The notes beneath the pieces are model-generated. The model did no database searches and was not told the origin of the DNA. It worked only from the letters and a program-made list of their open reading frames with translations. A program made the position numbers and the translations under genes. From Azophilus sp965199705 (GTDB taxonomy: Bacteria > Pseudomonadota > Gammaproteobacteria > Pseudomonadales > Azotimanducaceae), in assembly GCA_965199705.1 (NCBI GenBank), contig OZ241359.1:1922001-1986000 (forward strand): a DNA stretch of 64,000 nt. The letters run 5' to 3'. Shown here piece after piece: positions 17,493 through 26,537 of this stretch (positions are counted from its first letter, which is position 1; every line of letters starts with the position of its first letter).

Positions 17493-18512
17493 ATGCCGCC
17501 CTTCGGCATAGTTGCCAATCCCGCCTCCGGCAAGGACATCCGCCGGCTGGTGGCGCGCGCCTCGGTATTCGACAATCAGGAGAAGCAGGCCATTGTCGAG
17601 CGCATCCTGATTGGCGCCAGGGCGGTTGGCGCCGAGCGCTTCCTGTACCTTGACGACGCCAACGGCATCGTCAAGGCGGCATTGCGCCAGCAACCCTGTC
17701 TGCCGGGCGAAGCCCTGGACGCAACTCGAACCCGGAGCGCTCTGGACACGATCACGGCAGCGCGCGCATTGCGCGACGCTGGCTGTGCGATCAGCATCAC
17801 GCTGGGCGGCGATGGCTCCAACCGGGCATTCGCCCTGGGTTGGCAGGACGCCCCGCTGATCCCGTTGTCCACCGGCACCAACAACGTCTTTCCCGAATTG
17901 ATGGAAGCCACGATTGCCGGCGCTACCGCCGGCCTGATCGCAAGCGAGCAGATACCCTTGAGCCTGGTCGCAGAGCAACAGAAACTGATCACGGTGCTGG
18001 TCGAGGACGAGGCGTCGGACCTGGCGCTGATCGACGCAGCACTCAGCCGGGAGCGCTTCGTCGGCGCTCGCGCCCTGCTGGCGCCGGAAATGCTGCAAGG
18101 CGCCCTGCTTACCCGTGCGGAGCCGGCAGCGGTGGGCCTCTCCGCAGTCGGTGGCCTGTTGCAGCCAGTCTCGGCCCAGGATCGCTACGGTCTGATGCTG
18201 CGCTTCGGCTCTGGCGGGCAGCTGGTCAACGCGCCCATCGCCCCCGGTCTGTATCGACAGGTTGCCATCGCCAGCTGGCGCAAGCTGGAACTGGAACAGG
18301 CGATTGAAGTGCAGGGGCCGGGGGTCATCGCTCTGGATGGTGAACGCGAACGCCGTCTGCGTCCGGGCCAGAAGGCGAGATTCAAGCTGCACCGTCAGGG
18401 TCCCTGGGTCGTATCCGTGTCCAAAACGCTGCAATTGGCCGCTCGCCGGGGTTTGTTTACGATGGATGACGCCAGGCCCGTCGCCGCCGGCCGCGGCGTG
18501 ATGACGGTTTGA
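17493..18512 (+). CDS. acoX: AcoX-like protein (NAD-kinase-fold, acetoin catabolism)
   Basis: A 339-residue protein beginning MPPFGIVANPASGKDIRRL. It carries the nucleotide-binding GGDG motif (ITLGGDGSNRAFALGW) and a following STGTNNVFPELMEATIAG block. This is the ATP-NAD/AcoX kinase-like fold. AcoX proteins are encoded within acetoin dehydrogenase operons; their exact biochemical role is not settled. It sits between E1 beta (19-bp gap) and E2. A longer open frame begins inside the E1 beta gene, but the ATG at 17493 matches the family N-terminus. Confidence 0.85.
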   Translation: MPPFGIVANPASGKDIRRLVARASVFDNQEKQAIVERILIGARAVGAERFLYLDDANGIVKAALRQQPCLPGEALDATRTRSALDTITAARALRDAGCAISITLGGDGSNRAFALGWQDAPLIPLSTGTNNVFPELMEATIAGATAGLIASEQIPLSLVAEQQKLITVLVEDEASDLALIDAALSRERFVGARALLAPEMLQGALLTRAEPAAVGLSAVGGLLQPVSAQDRYGLMLRFGSGGQLVNAPIAPGLYRQVAIASWRKLELEQAIEVQGPGVIALDGERERRLRPGQKARFKLHRQGPWVVSVSKTLQLAARRGLFTMDDARPVAAGRGVMTV

Positions 18513-18538
18513 GTCTGCAATCAAGTCAGGAGAGCGCA

Positions 18539-19903
18539 TTGCCAAAAGAAGTCTATCTGGTCAAGGTTGGCATGAACATGACCGAAGGTGTGGTCGAGGA
18601 GTGGTACATCGCCGATGGCGCCGAGGTGCAGGAAGGCGAACTGCTTTATCGGTTGGAAACCGAGAAGGTCAACCTCGATGTCGATGCGGAAGCCAGCGGT
18701 ATCGTCAAGCATCTGACCGCAGAAGGCGTCACGATGAAGCCCGGCGATGTGGTTGGCCACATCTATGGCCCGGACGAGACCATACCGGAGCAGTTGCCGA
18801 CAGGCGGCAGCCCGCAATCGCAAACGTCGGTCGAGGCGGCAGCCCCGCCAGCCCCGGCCAGCGTCAGCCAACCTGCCGACAAAAGCGAAACCGACAGCCG
18901 TCTGCGTGCGTCCCCGGCTGCTCGTCGTCTGGCGCGCGAGCTGCAGGTGGACATTACCAGCCTCACTGGACAAGGCCCGGGCGCACGCATCATCGAAGCA
19001 GACGTTCGAGCCGCTGCTGAAGCCACCGCGCCTGCGGCAGCGCCCGCTACCACCGCGCCCTCCTCGCCGATGGCGCGCAAGCTGGCCCGAGAGTCGGGCG
19101 TGAACCTTGCCGATGTGCGCGGCACCGGGCCGGGCGGGCGGATTACCCGCGAGGATGTTCAGCAAGCAATCACCGCCGGGGGCGATGACAGCCAACCCGC
19201 CGAGGATCAGGCGCGAGCAGATCAGGAACTGCCGGTGCGCGGGATGCGCAAGACGATTGCCGCACGCATGGCCGACAGTCTGCGCAATTCGGCGCAGCTG
19301 ACCATGAACATGGACGCCAACATGGCGGATGCCGTCAAGTTGCGGGCCCAGTTGACCGAAGAGTGGTCAGCCGAGGGGGTGCGTCCAGGTTATACCGATC
19401 TGGTGATTCGGGCAGTGGCCAAGGCCCTCGAACGCCACCCAGCCATGAACAGCGTCTTCTCCGAGGCCGCCATCACCCTGCGTGGAGACATCCACATCGG
19501 CATGGCGGTCGCCCTGGACGATGGCCTGATCGTGCCGGTGATTCGTCACGCCAATCGCCTCACGCTGAAGTCCCTGGCCCTGGAAAGTGCTCGACTGGCA
19601 GCCGCTGCGCGCGACGGCGCCCTGACCCCGGATGACCTGCAGGAAGGCACATTTACCGTTTCTGCACTTGGCATGTTCGGCGTGGATTCCTTCACCCCCA
19701 TTCTGAATGCGCCCCAGTCCGGCATCCTCGGCGTCAATCGTCTGCGCGACGATGTGCGCTGGGATGGCGAAAGGCCGGTCAGGACTCAGGTAATGCGCCT
19801 GTCCCTGACCTGGGACCATCGCGCACTGGATGGCGCCCCGGCTGCCCGGTTTCTGGCCAGCGTGCGCGACCTGCTCGAAGCGCCATTCCGCCTGCTGGTC
19901 TGA
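18539..19903 (+). CDS. Dihydrolipoamide acyltransferase (E2) with one lipoyl and two E3-binding domains
   Basis: A 454-residue E2 component. The lipoyl domain occupies about residues 1-80 with the lipoylation lysine in ETEKVNLD. Two peripheral-subunit-binding domains follow: SPAARRLARELQVDITSLTG (first) and SPMARKLARESGVNLADVRG (second). The catalytic acyltransferase domain (about 230-454) ends with the active-site WDHRALDGAPAARFL (HxxxDG). One such binding domain is normal; two are unusual. The start is TTG at 18539, well placed after AGGAGAG; a TTG at 18509 overlapping the acoX stop is possible. No lipoamide dehydrogenase (E3) gene is in the window, so E3 is probably shared with another complex. 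Confidence 0.9.
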   Translation: MPKEVYLVKVGMNMTEGVVEEWYIADGAEVQEGELLYRLETEKVNLDVDAEASGIVKHLTAEGVTMKPGDVVGHIYGPDETIPEQLPTGGSPQSQTSVEAAAPPAPASVSQPADKSETDSRLRASPAARRLARELQVDITSLTGQGPGARIIEADVRAAAEATAPAAAPATTAPSSPMARKLARESGVNLADVRGTGPGGRITREDVQQAITAGGDDSQPAEDQARADQELPVRGMRKTIAARMADSLRNSAQLTMNMDANMADAVKLRAQLTEEWSAEGVRPGYTDLVIRAVAKALERHPAMNSVFSEAAITLRGDIHIGMAVALDDGLIVPVIRHANRLTLKSLALESARLAAAARDGALTPDDLQEGTFTVSALGMFGVDSFTPILNAPQSGILGVNRLRDDVRWDGERPVRTQVMRLSLTWDHRALDGAPAARFLASVRDLLEAPFRLLV

Positions 19904-20022
19904 GCAGCGCCTGGTTTCCTCTGCCAGGAATCGGCCGCCAGGGCGCGGGGCGCTTTCCCGGAACTGGCGCCAGGGCGCAGACGCACAGGCTCCAGAGCGA
20001 TCAGTGGTGATTTCAGGTGGCG

Positions 20023-21261
20023 CTATGAGCGAGTGCCCTGCGCCTCGTCGGCGACGCGCGCATGTACGAGAAATTCCAGACGCACTGTCTGACCAACCCA
20101 ATCCGTATCCGCCCATTCGCCCGTGCCGAGGCCAAGCTGCAACCGATCAAGTTCGGCGACGCCGCTGAGCCGACGCCTGTTGCCGGATACACTCACCTCA
20201 AACACAAGCTGCACGGGGGTGGACAAGCCCTTGATAGCGAGATCGCCCAGGGCCCGAAAACCGCCCGCCGGTTCGGCCATGAACTGTCGGGCCTCAAAAC
20301 GCGCTTCCGGGAAGGCCTCGGTATCAAACCACTCGGTATCCTGCATGATCCCGTTGCGTTCGGCGTCCTGAGTTTCCACGGCGCGGGTCTGCACGCGCAC
20401 TGAAGCGTAGCTGCCTGCCAGGTTGCTCGGGTCAAAATGGATATCACCCGTCCAGGCGAGCCAGACGCCGGTGAAGGGGGCGCCAGCCTGATCGCCGATA
20501 AAACGAATGTGACTGGCGTCGTGATCGATGCGCCAGGGCGCCGGGCGGCCCTGTTGCTCGATGGCCGGCCGCGGACCCTGAGAAACTGCCTCTCCGCGCA
20601 GCTCGGTCTTGATGCCTGGCGGCGGCGCTTCCCCGCCCCCGGCGTCGGGATTCGTCAGCAAGACAAGAACACCGGCAATCACAAGCAGGAACAGGATGAG
20701 ACCACTGGTGCTGGCCATGCTGGAGAAAACGCCGTCCCGGTCCATCAGGCCATGCTTCAGGGCCGCAAGCAGGTGCCCGACCGCCACCAGAAACAGAATG
20801 CCAGCAGAGGCTTCGTGCACCGCGTGAAGAGTCGCCTTCAGCGCTTCGTCCGGCGCCACCAGATCCGGCAGGAGCAGAAGATTGAACCAGCTGACAGAAT
20901 AGGCAGAAGCCGAAGACATCAGCCAGCCGGTCAGCGGCGTCAGCAGCAAGAGGGCATACAGCAACCAATGCGTCGTGCGAGCAGCCCGTGCCTGCCAAAC
21001 CGGCATCTGCGCTGGCAGGGGCGGCGGCGGATGGCGCAAGCGCCAGGCCAGGCGCAGCCCGGCCAGAAACAGAATACTGATGCCGACTGACTTGTGATGC
21101 GCCAGCAGGCCCAGCGCCCGGACCGGCGCGCCCGCTTGTTCCGCACTCTCGGCCAGATTGGCCAGCACGTACTGCGCTGCCACGGCGCCAGCCACCGCCC
21201 AGTGCAACCACTGTGCGACCCGCGAATAACTGTCTCGCTGGCCCGATGGCATCCGTCTCAT
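20023..21261 (-). CDS. Cytochrome b561-type membrane protein fused to a YceI domain
   Basis: A 412-residue fusion. The first ~200 residues hold four hydrophobic helices with the His residues of di-haem cytochrome b561 (RVAQWLHWAVAG, LLAHHKSVGI, RTTHWLLYALLLL, ATLHAVHEASAG). A fifth helix (about 185-205, GLILFLLVIAGVLVLL) leads to a periplasmic YceI-like lipocalin domain (about 240-410, WRIDHDASHIRFIGDQAG ... FPEARFEARQF). YceI proteins bind isoprenoid lipids; the fusion suggests quinone-linked electron transfer at the membrane, which is inference. It is followed on the same strand by nothing close, and two SDR genes lie upstream. Confidence 0.9.
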   Translation of the reverse strand: MRRMPSGQRDSYSRVAQWLHWAVAGAVAAQYVLANLAESAEQAGAPVRALGLLAHHKSVGISILFLAGLRLAWRLRHPPPPLPAQMPVWQARAARTTHWLLYALLLLTPLTGWLMSSASAYSVSWFNLLLLPDLVAPDEALKATLHAVHEASAGILFLVAVGHLLAALKHGLMDRDGVFSSMASTSGLILFLLVIAGVLVLLTNPDAGGGEAPPPGIKTELRGEAVSQGPRPAIEQQGRPAPWRIDHDASHIRFIGDQAGAPFTGVWLAWTGDIHFDPSNLAGSYASVRVQTRAVETQDAERNGIMQDTEWFDTEAFPEARFEARQFMAEPAGGFRALGDLAIKGLSTPVQLVFEVSVSGNRRRLSGVAELDRLQLGLGTGEWADTDWVGQTVRLEFLVHARVADEAQGTRS

Positions 21262-21280
21262 CCGGCGCGCAGGCGCGCGG

Positions 21281-22039
21281 CTACTGCGCGGTCATGCCGG
21301 CATCAACGGTAAATTCGGCGCCGCTGACGTAGTTCGATTCATCCGAAGCCAGGTAGAGCACGCAGTTGGCGATGTCATCGGGTTTCCCCATGCGACCCAT
21401 CGGAACCCGCTCCGGGGCAACCGGCTCCGGCTCGTCGAGCCCTGTCGCTTCGGCCTGCATGTTGGTCCAGATAACACCGGGATGCACTGAATTGCAACGA
21501 ATGTTGGCTTCGGCCCCCTCGATGGCGATGCTCTTGGACATGATCCGAACCCCGCCCTTGGAGGCGCCATAGGCAACGCAGGTGGCAAGGCCCACCAGGC
21601 CGGCAACCGACGACAGGTTGATGATCGAACCGCCGTCGCCGTTGCGCATGATCGCCATCGCGTGCTTGCAGCCAAGAAAGACGCTGGTGAGGTTGACTTC
21701 GATCTGCCGATTCCAGTCCGCCAGGGACATTTCTTCTATCGGCATCAACACGGCAATGCCGGCGTTGTTGACCAGAACGTCCAGTCCGCCCCAGGCTTTC
21801 ACCGCCGCGCCGGTGACCTCTCGCCAGCCTGCCTCAAGGGTCACGTCCTGAGCCAGGGCGATGGCTTCACCACCCGCCGCCTTGATGGCCTCGGCGCAGG
21901 ATCCGGCGCCGGCTTCGTCTATGTCGGTCACGATCACCCTGGCGCCTTCCCGAGCCAGGGCCAGCGCCGTCGCCCGGCCAAGCCCGGGATTTGACGCAGT
22001 TCCGGTCACGATCGCCCGCTTGCCTGCCACTCTGCCCAT
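21281..22039 (-). CDS. Short-chain dehydrogenase/reductase (SDR)
   Basis: A 252-residue classical SDR. The cofactor motif is modified (VTGTASNPGLGRA), NNAG is present, and catalytic Ser, Tyr and Lys are in INLSSVAG and AYGASKGGV. The C-terminus YLASDESNYVSGAEFTVDAG is typical. The acidic residue after the second strand (VTDIDE) favours NAD(H). The start at 22039 is chosen because MGRVAGKRAIVTG is the normal N-terminus; the longer frame runs back into the neighbouring SDR. It lies 31 bp after the upstream SDR gene, so they probably share a transcript. The substrate is unknown. Confidence 0.9.
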   Translation of the reverse strand: MGRVAGKRAIVTGTASNPGLGRATALALAREGARVIVTDIDEAGAGSCAEAIKAAGGEAIALAQDVTLEAGWREVTGAAVKAWGGLDVLVNNAGIAVLMPIEEMSLADWNRQIEVNLTSVFLGCKHAMAIMRNGDGGSIINLSSVAGLVGLATCVAYGASKGGVRIMSKSIAIEGAEANIRCNSVHPGVIWTNMQAEATGLDEPEPVAPERVPMGRMGKPDDIANCVLYLASDESNYVSGAEFTVDAGMTAQ

Positions 22040-22070
22040 GTGCCTGTCTCCTGTCCGTGCAGCCGCCACT

Positions 22071-22853
22071 CTACAGCAGCGTGCCGCCTTCCACATCCAG
22101 CAGGGCGCCAGTGATGCCGCCACCGGCCTCAGACGCCAGCAACACCGCCATCGCCGCCACCTCCTCCACCGTATTCAACCGCTTGATCGCAGCATCCTGC
22201 GCATAGCTGTCGAGAAAGGCTTCGTAGGTCAAACCCATCGCCTCGGCTGCCTTGCGGCCCTGTCCGGTCATCAGATCGGTTTCCACGGCCCCCGGACAAA
22301 TCGCATTGCTGGTGATACCGGATGCGCCATATTCGAATGCAACCGCCTTGGTGAATCCATTGAGCGCGTGCTTGCCGGTGATGTAGTGCGATACGGTTGC
22401 CTTGTTGGCCTGCTTGCCCTCTATTGAACTGATATTGATGATTCGACCCCAGCGGCGCGGCGCCATGTCCTTCAAGGCGCGTCGCGTGGCCCGAAAACTG
22501 GCGTTCAGAATCCAGTCCATCGCTTCCTGCCAGGCTTCGTCGGACAGGTCTTCCACCAGGGCATAGCCGGTGGAGCCGCCCGCATTGTTGACGAGAATGT
22601 CGATCCGGCCAAAGTGCATGATGGTCTGATCGATCACCGCTTCTACATCCGCCTGCTTGCGAACGTCGCCGGCGATGAAGGCGGCGTCCTTGCCGGCGTT
22701 CATCTGCGACAGCGCCGCGCGGCCCTTCTCCGGCGAGCGCCCGTTGACCATGACCTTGGCGCCTTCGGCCAAGAATGCTTCTGCGATGCCCCGGCCTATG
22801 CCGCGCGTGCCACCGGTGATAGCGGCAACCCGGCCCCTGAGTTTCTTCTTCAT
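22071..22853 (-). CDS. Short-chain dehydrogenase/reductase (SDR)
   Basis: A 260-residue SDR with the cofactor motif ITGGTRGIGRGIAEAF, NNAGGS, and the catalytic set Ser (INISSIEG), Tyr and Lys (SHYITGKHAL). VMVNGRSPEKG after the second strand, with Asn and Arg rather than Asp, suggests NADP(H). The C-terminus ITGALLDVEGGTLL ends the fold normally. The longer alanine-to-lysine spacing in the ITGKHALNGF region resembles hydroxyacyl or 3-ketoacyl reductases, but the substrate is not predictable. It is the first gene of the pair and a repeat copy lies upstream. Confidence 0.9.
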   Translation of the reverse strand: MKKKLRGRVAAITGGTRGIGRGIAEAFLAEGAKVMVNGRSPEKGRAALSQMNAGKDAAFIAGDVRKQADVEAVIDQTIMHFGRIDILVNNAGGSTGYALVEDLSDEAWQEAMDWILNASFRATRRALKDMAPRRWGRIINISSIEGKQANKATVSHYITGKHALNGFTKAVAFEYGASGITSNAICPGAVETDLMTGQGRKAAEAMGLTYEAFLDSYAQDAAIKRLNTVEEVAAMAVLLASEAGGGITGALLDVEGGTLL

Positions 22854-22910
22854 GATGCGCCCGCTTCATCAGACGACCGGCTGCCGTCCGTTCCCTGCGA
22901 CTCCATGATA

Positions 22911-23020
22911 ACCCGGATAGGGCGCCAGGATGCTGGTCGAACAAGCTGATTTACCCTGCCTTTCAATTGCTTGCCTTCCATTTCGACGCGCTATTGCGAA
23001 TCCGGTTGGCGCTGGCCCCG
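22911..23020 (+). repeat. Dispersed intergenic repeat, copy near 22.9 kb
   Basis: The segment holds GCTGGTCGAACAAGCTGATT, then TTTCAATTG, then ATTTCGACGCGC and a GGCGCTGGCC stretch, in the same order and spacing as the repeat at 57311. The left border (CCCGGATA) also agrees. It lies between the SDR pair and the PQQ lipoprotein gene. No right-hand inverted end was found. Confidence 0.65.
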
Positions 23021-23102
23021 CTCGCGCCATATCCGGATTAGGCGTTTCCGCCGCTCGGTCAGACTGCTATCCTCTCGCAATTCCAGCGACAGGCGAGTGT
23101 CC

Positions 23103-25175
23103 ATGCATCGCGTCACGGATTCCGGCAACGCCAAACGACCCGCCTGGGGCGCCTCAAAGCGCCTGCTCCTGGGTTTGGCCCTGGTTTTTCTCTCCGCTTG
23201 TGAAAAGCAGTCGGCGCCGCCGGTCACGCCTGAGGCGAACGAATCCAACGCCTTGCAGTCACCCGACGCCTTCCAGATCGGTATGGAGGAGCTCGGCCCA
23301 CGCGAACTGATGCCTGGCGCGCCCCTCTATGAAACCCACTGTGCCTCCTGCCATGCCGGCACGGTCACTCGTGCGCCAGCATTCGCCTGGTTGGAGATGA
23401 TGACGCCACAAGCTGTGCTTGCCACCATGACCGAAGGCGTCATGCGGCAACAGGCCAACCATCTGAGCGTGCACCAGAAGCGCGCGGTCGCGGAGTTCAT
23501 CACCCGCACCAGCCTTGATTCGCAGGTGGCGGATGCGCCAGCGCCCACCTGTACTGGCGAAGCTGCCGAATTCGATCTGCGCCGGCCCATCGCCCGCGTC
23601 GGCTGGGGCCATGACACCAGCCGCTTTGTTGGCGAAACAGACGCCGGCTTCACTGCCGAGGCGCTGCCCCGCCTTGAACTGAAGTGGGCCTTTGCCTATC
23701 CCAATGCTCGCCGTGCCCGGTCGCAGCCAGCCATCGCCTTCGGCGCTGTCTATGTCGGCAGCCAGGATGGTCGCGTGTATGCCTTCGATCTGGAGACTGG
23801 CTGTCAGCGCTGGAGCTTCCAGGCGGCGGCCGAGGTGCGCACCGGCATCGTTGTTGGCGAACCGCCGCCGTCCGCGCCGGAAGACCCGCCGACCCTCTAC
23901 TTTGGCGATATTCTTGCCAAGCTGTACGCCGTACACGCCCTGACCGGCGAGTTGGTCTGGTCCCTCAAGGTGGACCCGCACCCGAGCGCGACACTCACCG
24001 GGACGCCTGCCCTGGCCGGGAACAGGTTGCTGGTGCCGATTTCCTCCCTGGAGGTGATTCCGGCTTCGAACCTGGATTACGCCTGCTGCACCTTCCAGGG
24101 GCGATTGGTGGCCCTGGAGCCGGCTACCGGCATGGTGCTCTGGTCTCATTCCGCCATTCCCAACCCGCCTCAGGTGGTTGGGCGCACAATCGCCGGGCAG
24201 CCCGTCCTGGCGCCTTCGGGCGCGCCCATCTGGTCCAGCCCGACAGTGGACCTGCAACGCAACCTGGTTTATTTCGGCACCGGCCAGAACTACTCCTCGC
24301 CGGCAGACCGCAACGGCGACGCCATCATCGCCGTCGATCTCGATACGGGCGAGCGCGTCTGGCAGCGGCAGAGCACGGCCGGAGACGCCTGGAACGTGGC
24401 CTGCATGATGGAAGACAACCCCAACTGCCCGGAAGAGGACGGGCCGGATTTCGATCACGGTTCCAGCATCATCCTGGCGCAGCAGGAGGAAAGCAGCTCG
24501 GTGCTTCTGGCCGGACACAAGAACGGCACGATATTCGGGCTGGATCCCGACCGCCAGGGCGCCTTGCTCTGGGCCACCCGGGTGGGCCGGGGCAGCATCC
24601 AGGGCGGTGTGCACTTTGGCATGGCCACGGGCGAGGGCCTGGTCTATGCGCCGATCAACGACATGAACAACACCCGCAATGGCGACCTGCTGGACCCGGA
24701 TCTGGCGAGGCCCGGCATGCATGCCCTGGACGTCGCAAGCGGCGAAGTGATGTGGCGCCATATTCAGGAGAACCTCTGCGGGGCTGAGCGGCCTTTCTGC
24801 GATCCGGGCATCTCTGCTGCGGTCACCGCCCTGCCCGGTGGTGTGATCGCAGGCCATCTGGACGGCGTCATCCGCGCCTACTCGGCACAGACCGGCGAGG
24901 TGGTCTGGTCCTATGACACCACCCAGCCAGTGGCAGCGGTCAACGGCATGATGGCCCGAGGCGGTGGTATGAGCGGCGGCGGGCCAGCCATCGGTGATGG
25001 GCATCTGGTCGTCAATTCCGGATACGGCCTCTACTTTCACGAACCCGGCAACGCACTCATGGTGTTTGCGCCAAAGGCGCCGTCGGCGGAAATTGCAGCG
25101 CCGCAACTCCTGGGGCTGGAAGAGCCGGCGGATGGCGCTCCGGCGGCCGCCCCCGAACCGGCCCAGGACACCTGA
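23103..25175 (+). CDS. Lipoprotein with haem c domain and PQQ-type beta-propeller (quinoprotein alcohol dehydrogenase-like)
   Basis: A 690-residue protein. It begins with a signal peptide and lipobox (LALVFLSAC, Cys in about position 34), so it is probably lipid-anchored. A single cytochrome c site CASCH lies near residue 80. The rest is an eight-bladed propeller with WD/tryptophan-docking-like repeats (GSQDGRVYAFDLETGCQRW; FGDILAKLYAVHALTGELVW; GLDPDRQGALLWATR; GHLDGVIRAYSAQTGEVVW). An N-terminal haem c joined to a PQQ propeller resembles polyvinyl-alcohol dehydrogenase (cytochrome). It likely oxidises an alcohol and passes electrons to the haem. The ATG at 23103 precedes the signal peptide. 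The amidohydrolase follows. Confidence 0.88.
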   Translation: MHRVTDSGNAKRPAWGASKRLLLGLALVFLSACEKQSAPPVTPEANESNALQSPDAFQIGMEELGPRELMPGAPLYETHCASCHAGTVTRAPAFAWLEMMTPQAVLATMTEGVMRQQANHLSVHQKRAVAEFITRTSLDSQVADAPAPTCTGEAAEFDLRRPIARVGWGHDTSRFVGETDAGFTAEALPRLELKWAFAYPNARRARSQPAIAFGAVYVGSQDGRVYAFDLETGCQRWSFQAAAEVRTGIVVGEPPPSAPEDPPTLYFGDILAKLYAVHALTGELVWSLKVDPHPSATLTGTPALAGNRLLVPISSLEVIPASNLDYACCTFQGRLVALEPATGMVLWSHSAIPNPPQVVGRTIAGQPVLAPSGAPIWSSPTVDLQRNLVYFGTGQNYSSPADRNGDAIIAVDLDTGERVWQRQSTAGDAWNVACMMEDNPNCPEEDGPDFDHGSSIILAQQEESSSVLLAGHKNGTIFGLDPDRQGALLWATRVGRGSIQGGVHFGMATGEGLVYAPINDMNNTRNGDLLDPDLARPGMHALDVASGEVMWRHIQENLCGAERPFCDPGISAAVTALPGGVIAGHLDGVIRAYSAQTGEVVWSYDTTQPVAAVNGMMARGGGMSGGGPAIGDGHLVVNSGYGLYFHEPGNALMVFAPKAPSAEIAAPQLLGLEEPADGAPAAAPEPAQDT

Positions 25176-25202
25176 ACATGCACCCCACACCCTGACCGCC
25201 GC

Positions 25203-26537
25203 GTGAATCGGATGGAAAAGGCGCGTTTCATCGCCGGCGGCACGGTCATCGACGGCCTTGGCAATGAACCCTGCAAGGCCGACGTGCTGATCGAGGGCGA
25301 GCGCATCAGTGGCGTGGGAGCGCTGTCACCGCCACCCGACGCCGAGCGCATTGACGCCAGTGGCCTGCATCTGCTCCCCGGCCTGATTGATGCGCATTGT
25401 CATATCAGCTTCGATGAGCCCAATTCCAACGACGAGCTTTTCTTCCACCGGCGCCAGGGGCTTGCCGCCATCATCGCCGCGGTCAATGTGCGGAAACTGA
25501 TCTGTGCCGGCGTCACCGGATTCCTGGACGCCGACAGCCTGTTCGAGATCGGCGTGGACCTGCGCGACGCCATTGAAGCCGGCATCGTTCCCGGCCCGCG
25601 CATGGCCACGGGCGGCAACGCGCTCATCACCGCAGCCGGCGGCACCGCCGGGCGGTTGATCCCTGACGCCGGATTGATCGGCTACGGCAAGGTGGTGCGT
25701 TCGCGAGACGAAATCACCGCTGAAGTGCGGCGCCAGATCAAGTCTGGCGTGGACTGGATCAAGGTGCACGTAACAGGCCTCACGCCGCGCCAGAAGCGCG
25801 CCGGTGAATCGCGCGCCTGGAACCGGGACGAATTGAAGCTGGTGACCGATACGGCGCACACGCTCGACATTCCGGTGGTTGGCCATTGTCGAGGCGCGGA
25901 CAGTATTCGAGACGCAGTTGCAGCCGGTTTCGACCTCATCCTGCACGCAACGCACATGGACGAAGCGGCCCTGGACGCCGTGATCAAGGCGCGCACGCCC
26001 ATCGTGCCGACCTTCGCATTTCAGGCCAATCTTGCCGACTATGGCGACCGGGTTGCCGCCGGCGCCGAAATCCGGGCCATTTTTCGCGACGAAATCGAAT
26101 CGAGTTGCCGCCTGTTGAAGCGGGCATACGACGCCGGCGTGCCGCTCTTGTGTGGCAGCGAAAGCGGTTTCTCCCTGACTCCCTATGGTGAGTGGCACTA
26201 TCGGGAACTCGAAGTGTTTGTTCGTGACCTGGGTTTGTCGCCGCTGGAAGCCATTCGCGCGGCTACCAGCGAAGCCGCCCGGGCCATTGGCCTTGCCGGT
26301 GAAACCGGCGCTGTTGCGCCCGGACGACTGGCTGACCTGATCCTGGTGGACGGCAACCCCGTGCGTGACGTGACCTGCCTTGGAGACCGGTCGCGCATTC
26401 GTCGAGTGCTGATTGGCGGGCGCGACCAATGCCTGGACTGGCCGGCTCCAGACCGGGGCGACCCGCCCGGCTGGCGCGTATCCACCTACGGAAGCCGCAT
26501 TCTCAACCGATCATTGATCGAAGCGGATTCGGCATGA
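25203..26537 (+). CDS. Amidohydrolase-superfamily protein (imidazolonepropionase-like)
   Basis: A 444-residue metal-dependent hydrolase. The N-terminal HxH metal site is in GLIDAHCHISFDEP, the bridging Lys in GVDWIKVHVTG, and later His ligands in VVGHCRGADSI and LILHATHMDE. The C-terminal beta-sandwich restart GAVAPGRLADLILVDGNPV is typical. The usual catalytic Asp position (GTDxG) reads GSESG here, so Glu may replace Asp. Substrates in this group range from cyclic amides to peptides and esters, and none is predictable here. Start is GTG at 25203 or ATG at 25212. The stop overlaps the start of the VOC gene (ATGA), so the two are coupled. Confidence 0.88.
   Translation: MNRMEKARFIAGGTVIDGLGNEPCKADVLIEGERISGVGALSPPPDAERIDASGLHLLPGLIDAHCHISFDEPNSNDELFFHRRQGLAAIIAAVNVRKLICAGVTGFLDADSLFEIGVDLRDAIEAGIVPGPRMATGGNALITAAGGTAGRLIPDAGLIGYGKVVRSRDEITAEVRRQIKSGVDWIKVHVTGLTPRQKRAGESRAWNRDELKLVTDTAHTLDIPVVGHCRGADSIRDAVAAGFDLILHATHMDEAALDAVIKARTPIVPTFAFQANLADYGDRVAAGAEIRAIFRDEIESSCRLLKRAYDAGVPLLCGSESGFSLTPYGEWHYRELEVFVRDLGLSPLEAIRAATSEAARAIGLAGETGAVAPGRLADLILVDGNPVRDVTCLGDRSRIRRVLIGGRDQCLDWPAPDRGDPPGWRVSTYGSRILNRSLIEADSA

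Noticed and set aside
23259..25190. Long 643-residue minus-strand frame opposite the PQQ lipoprotein gene
   Set aside because: The composition is that of a reverse complement of GC-rich coding DNA; no domain is seen and the plus strand holds a clear lipoprotein with haem and propeller motifs.
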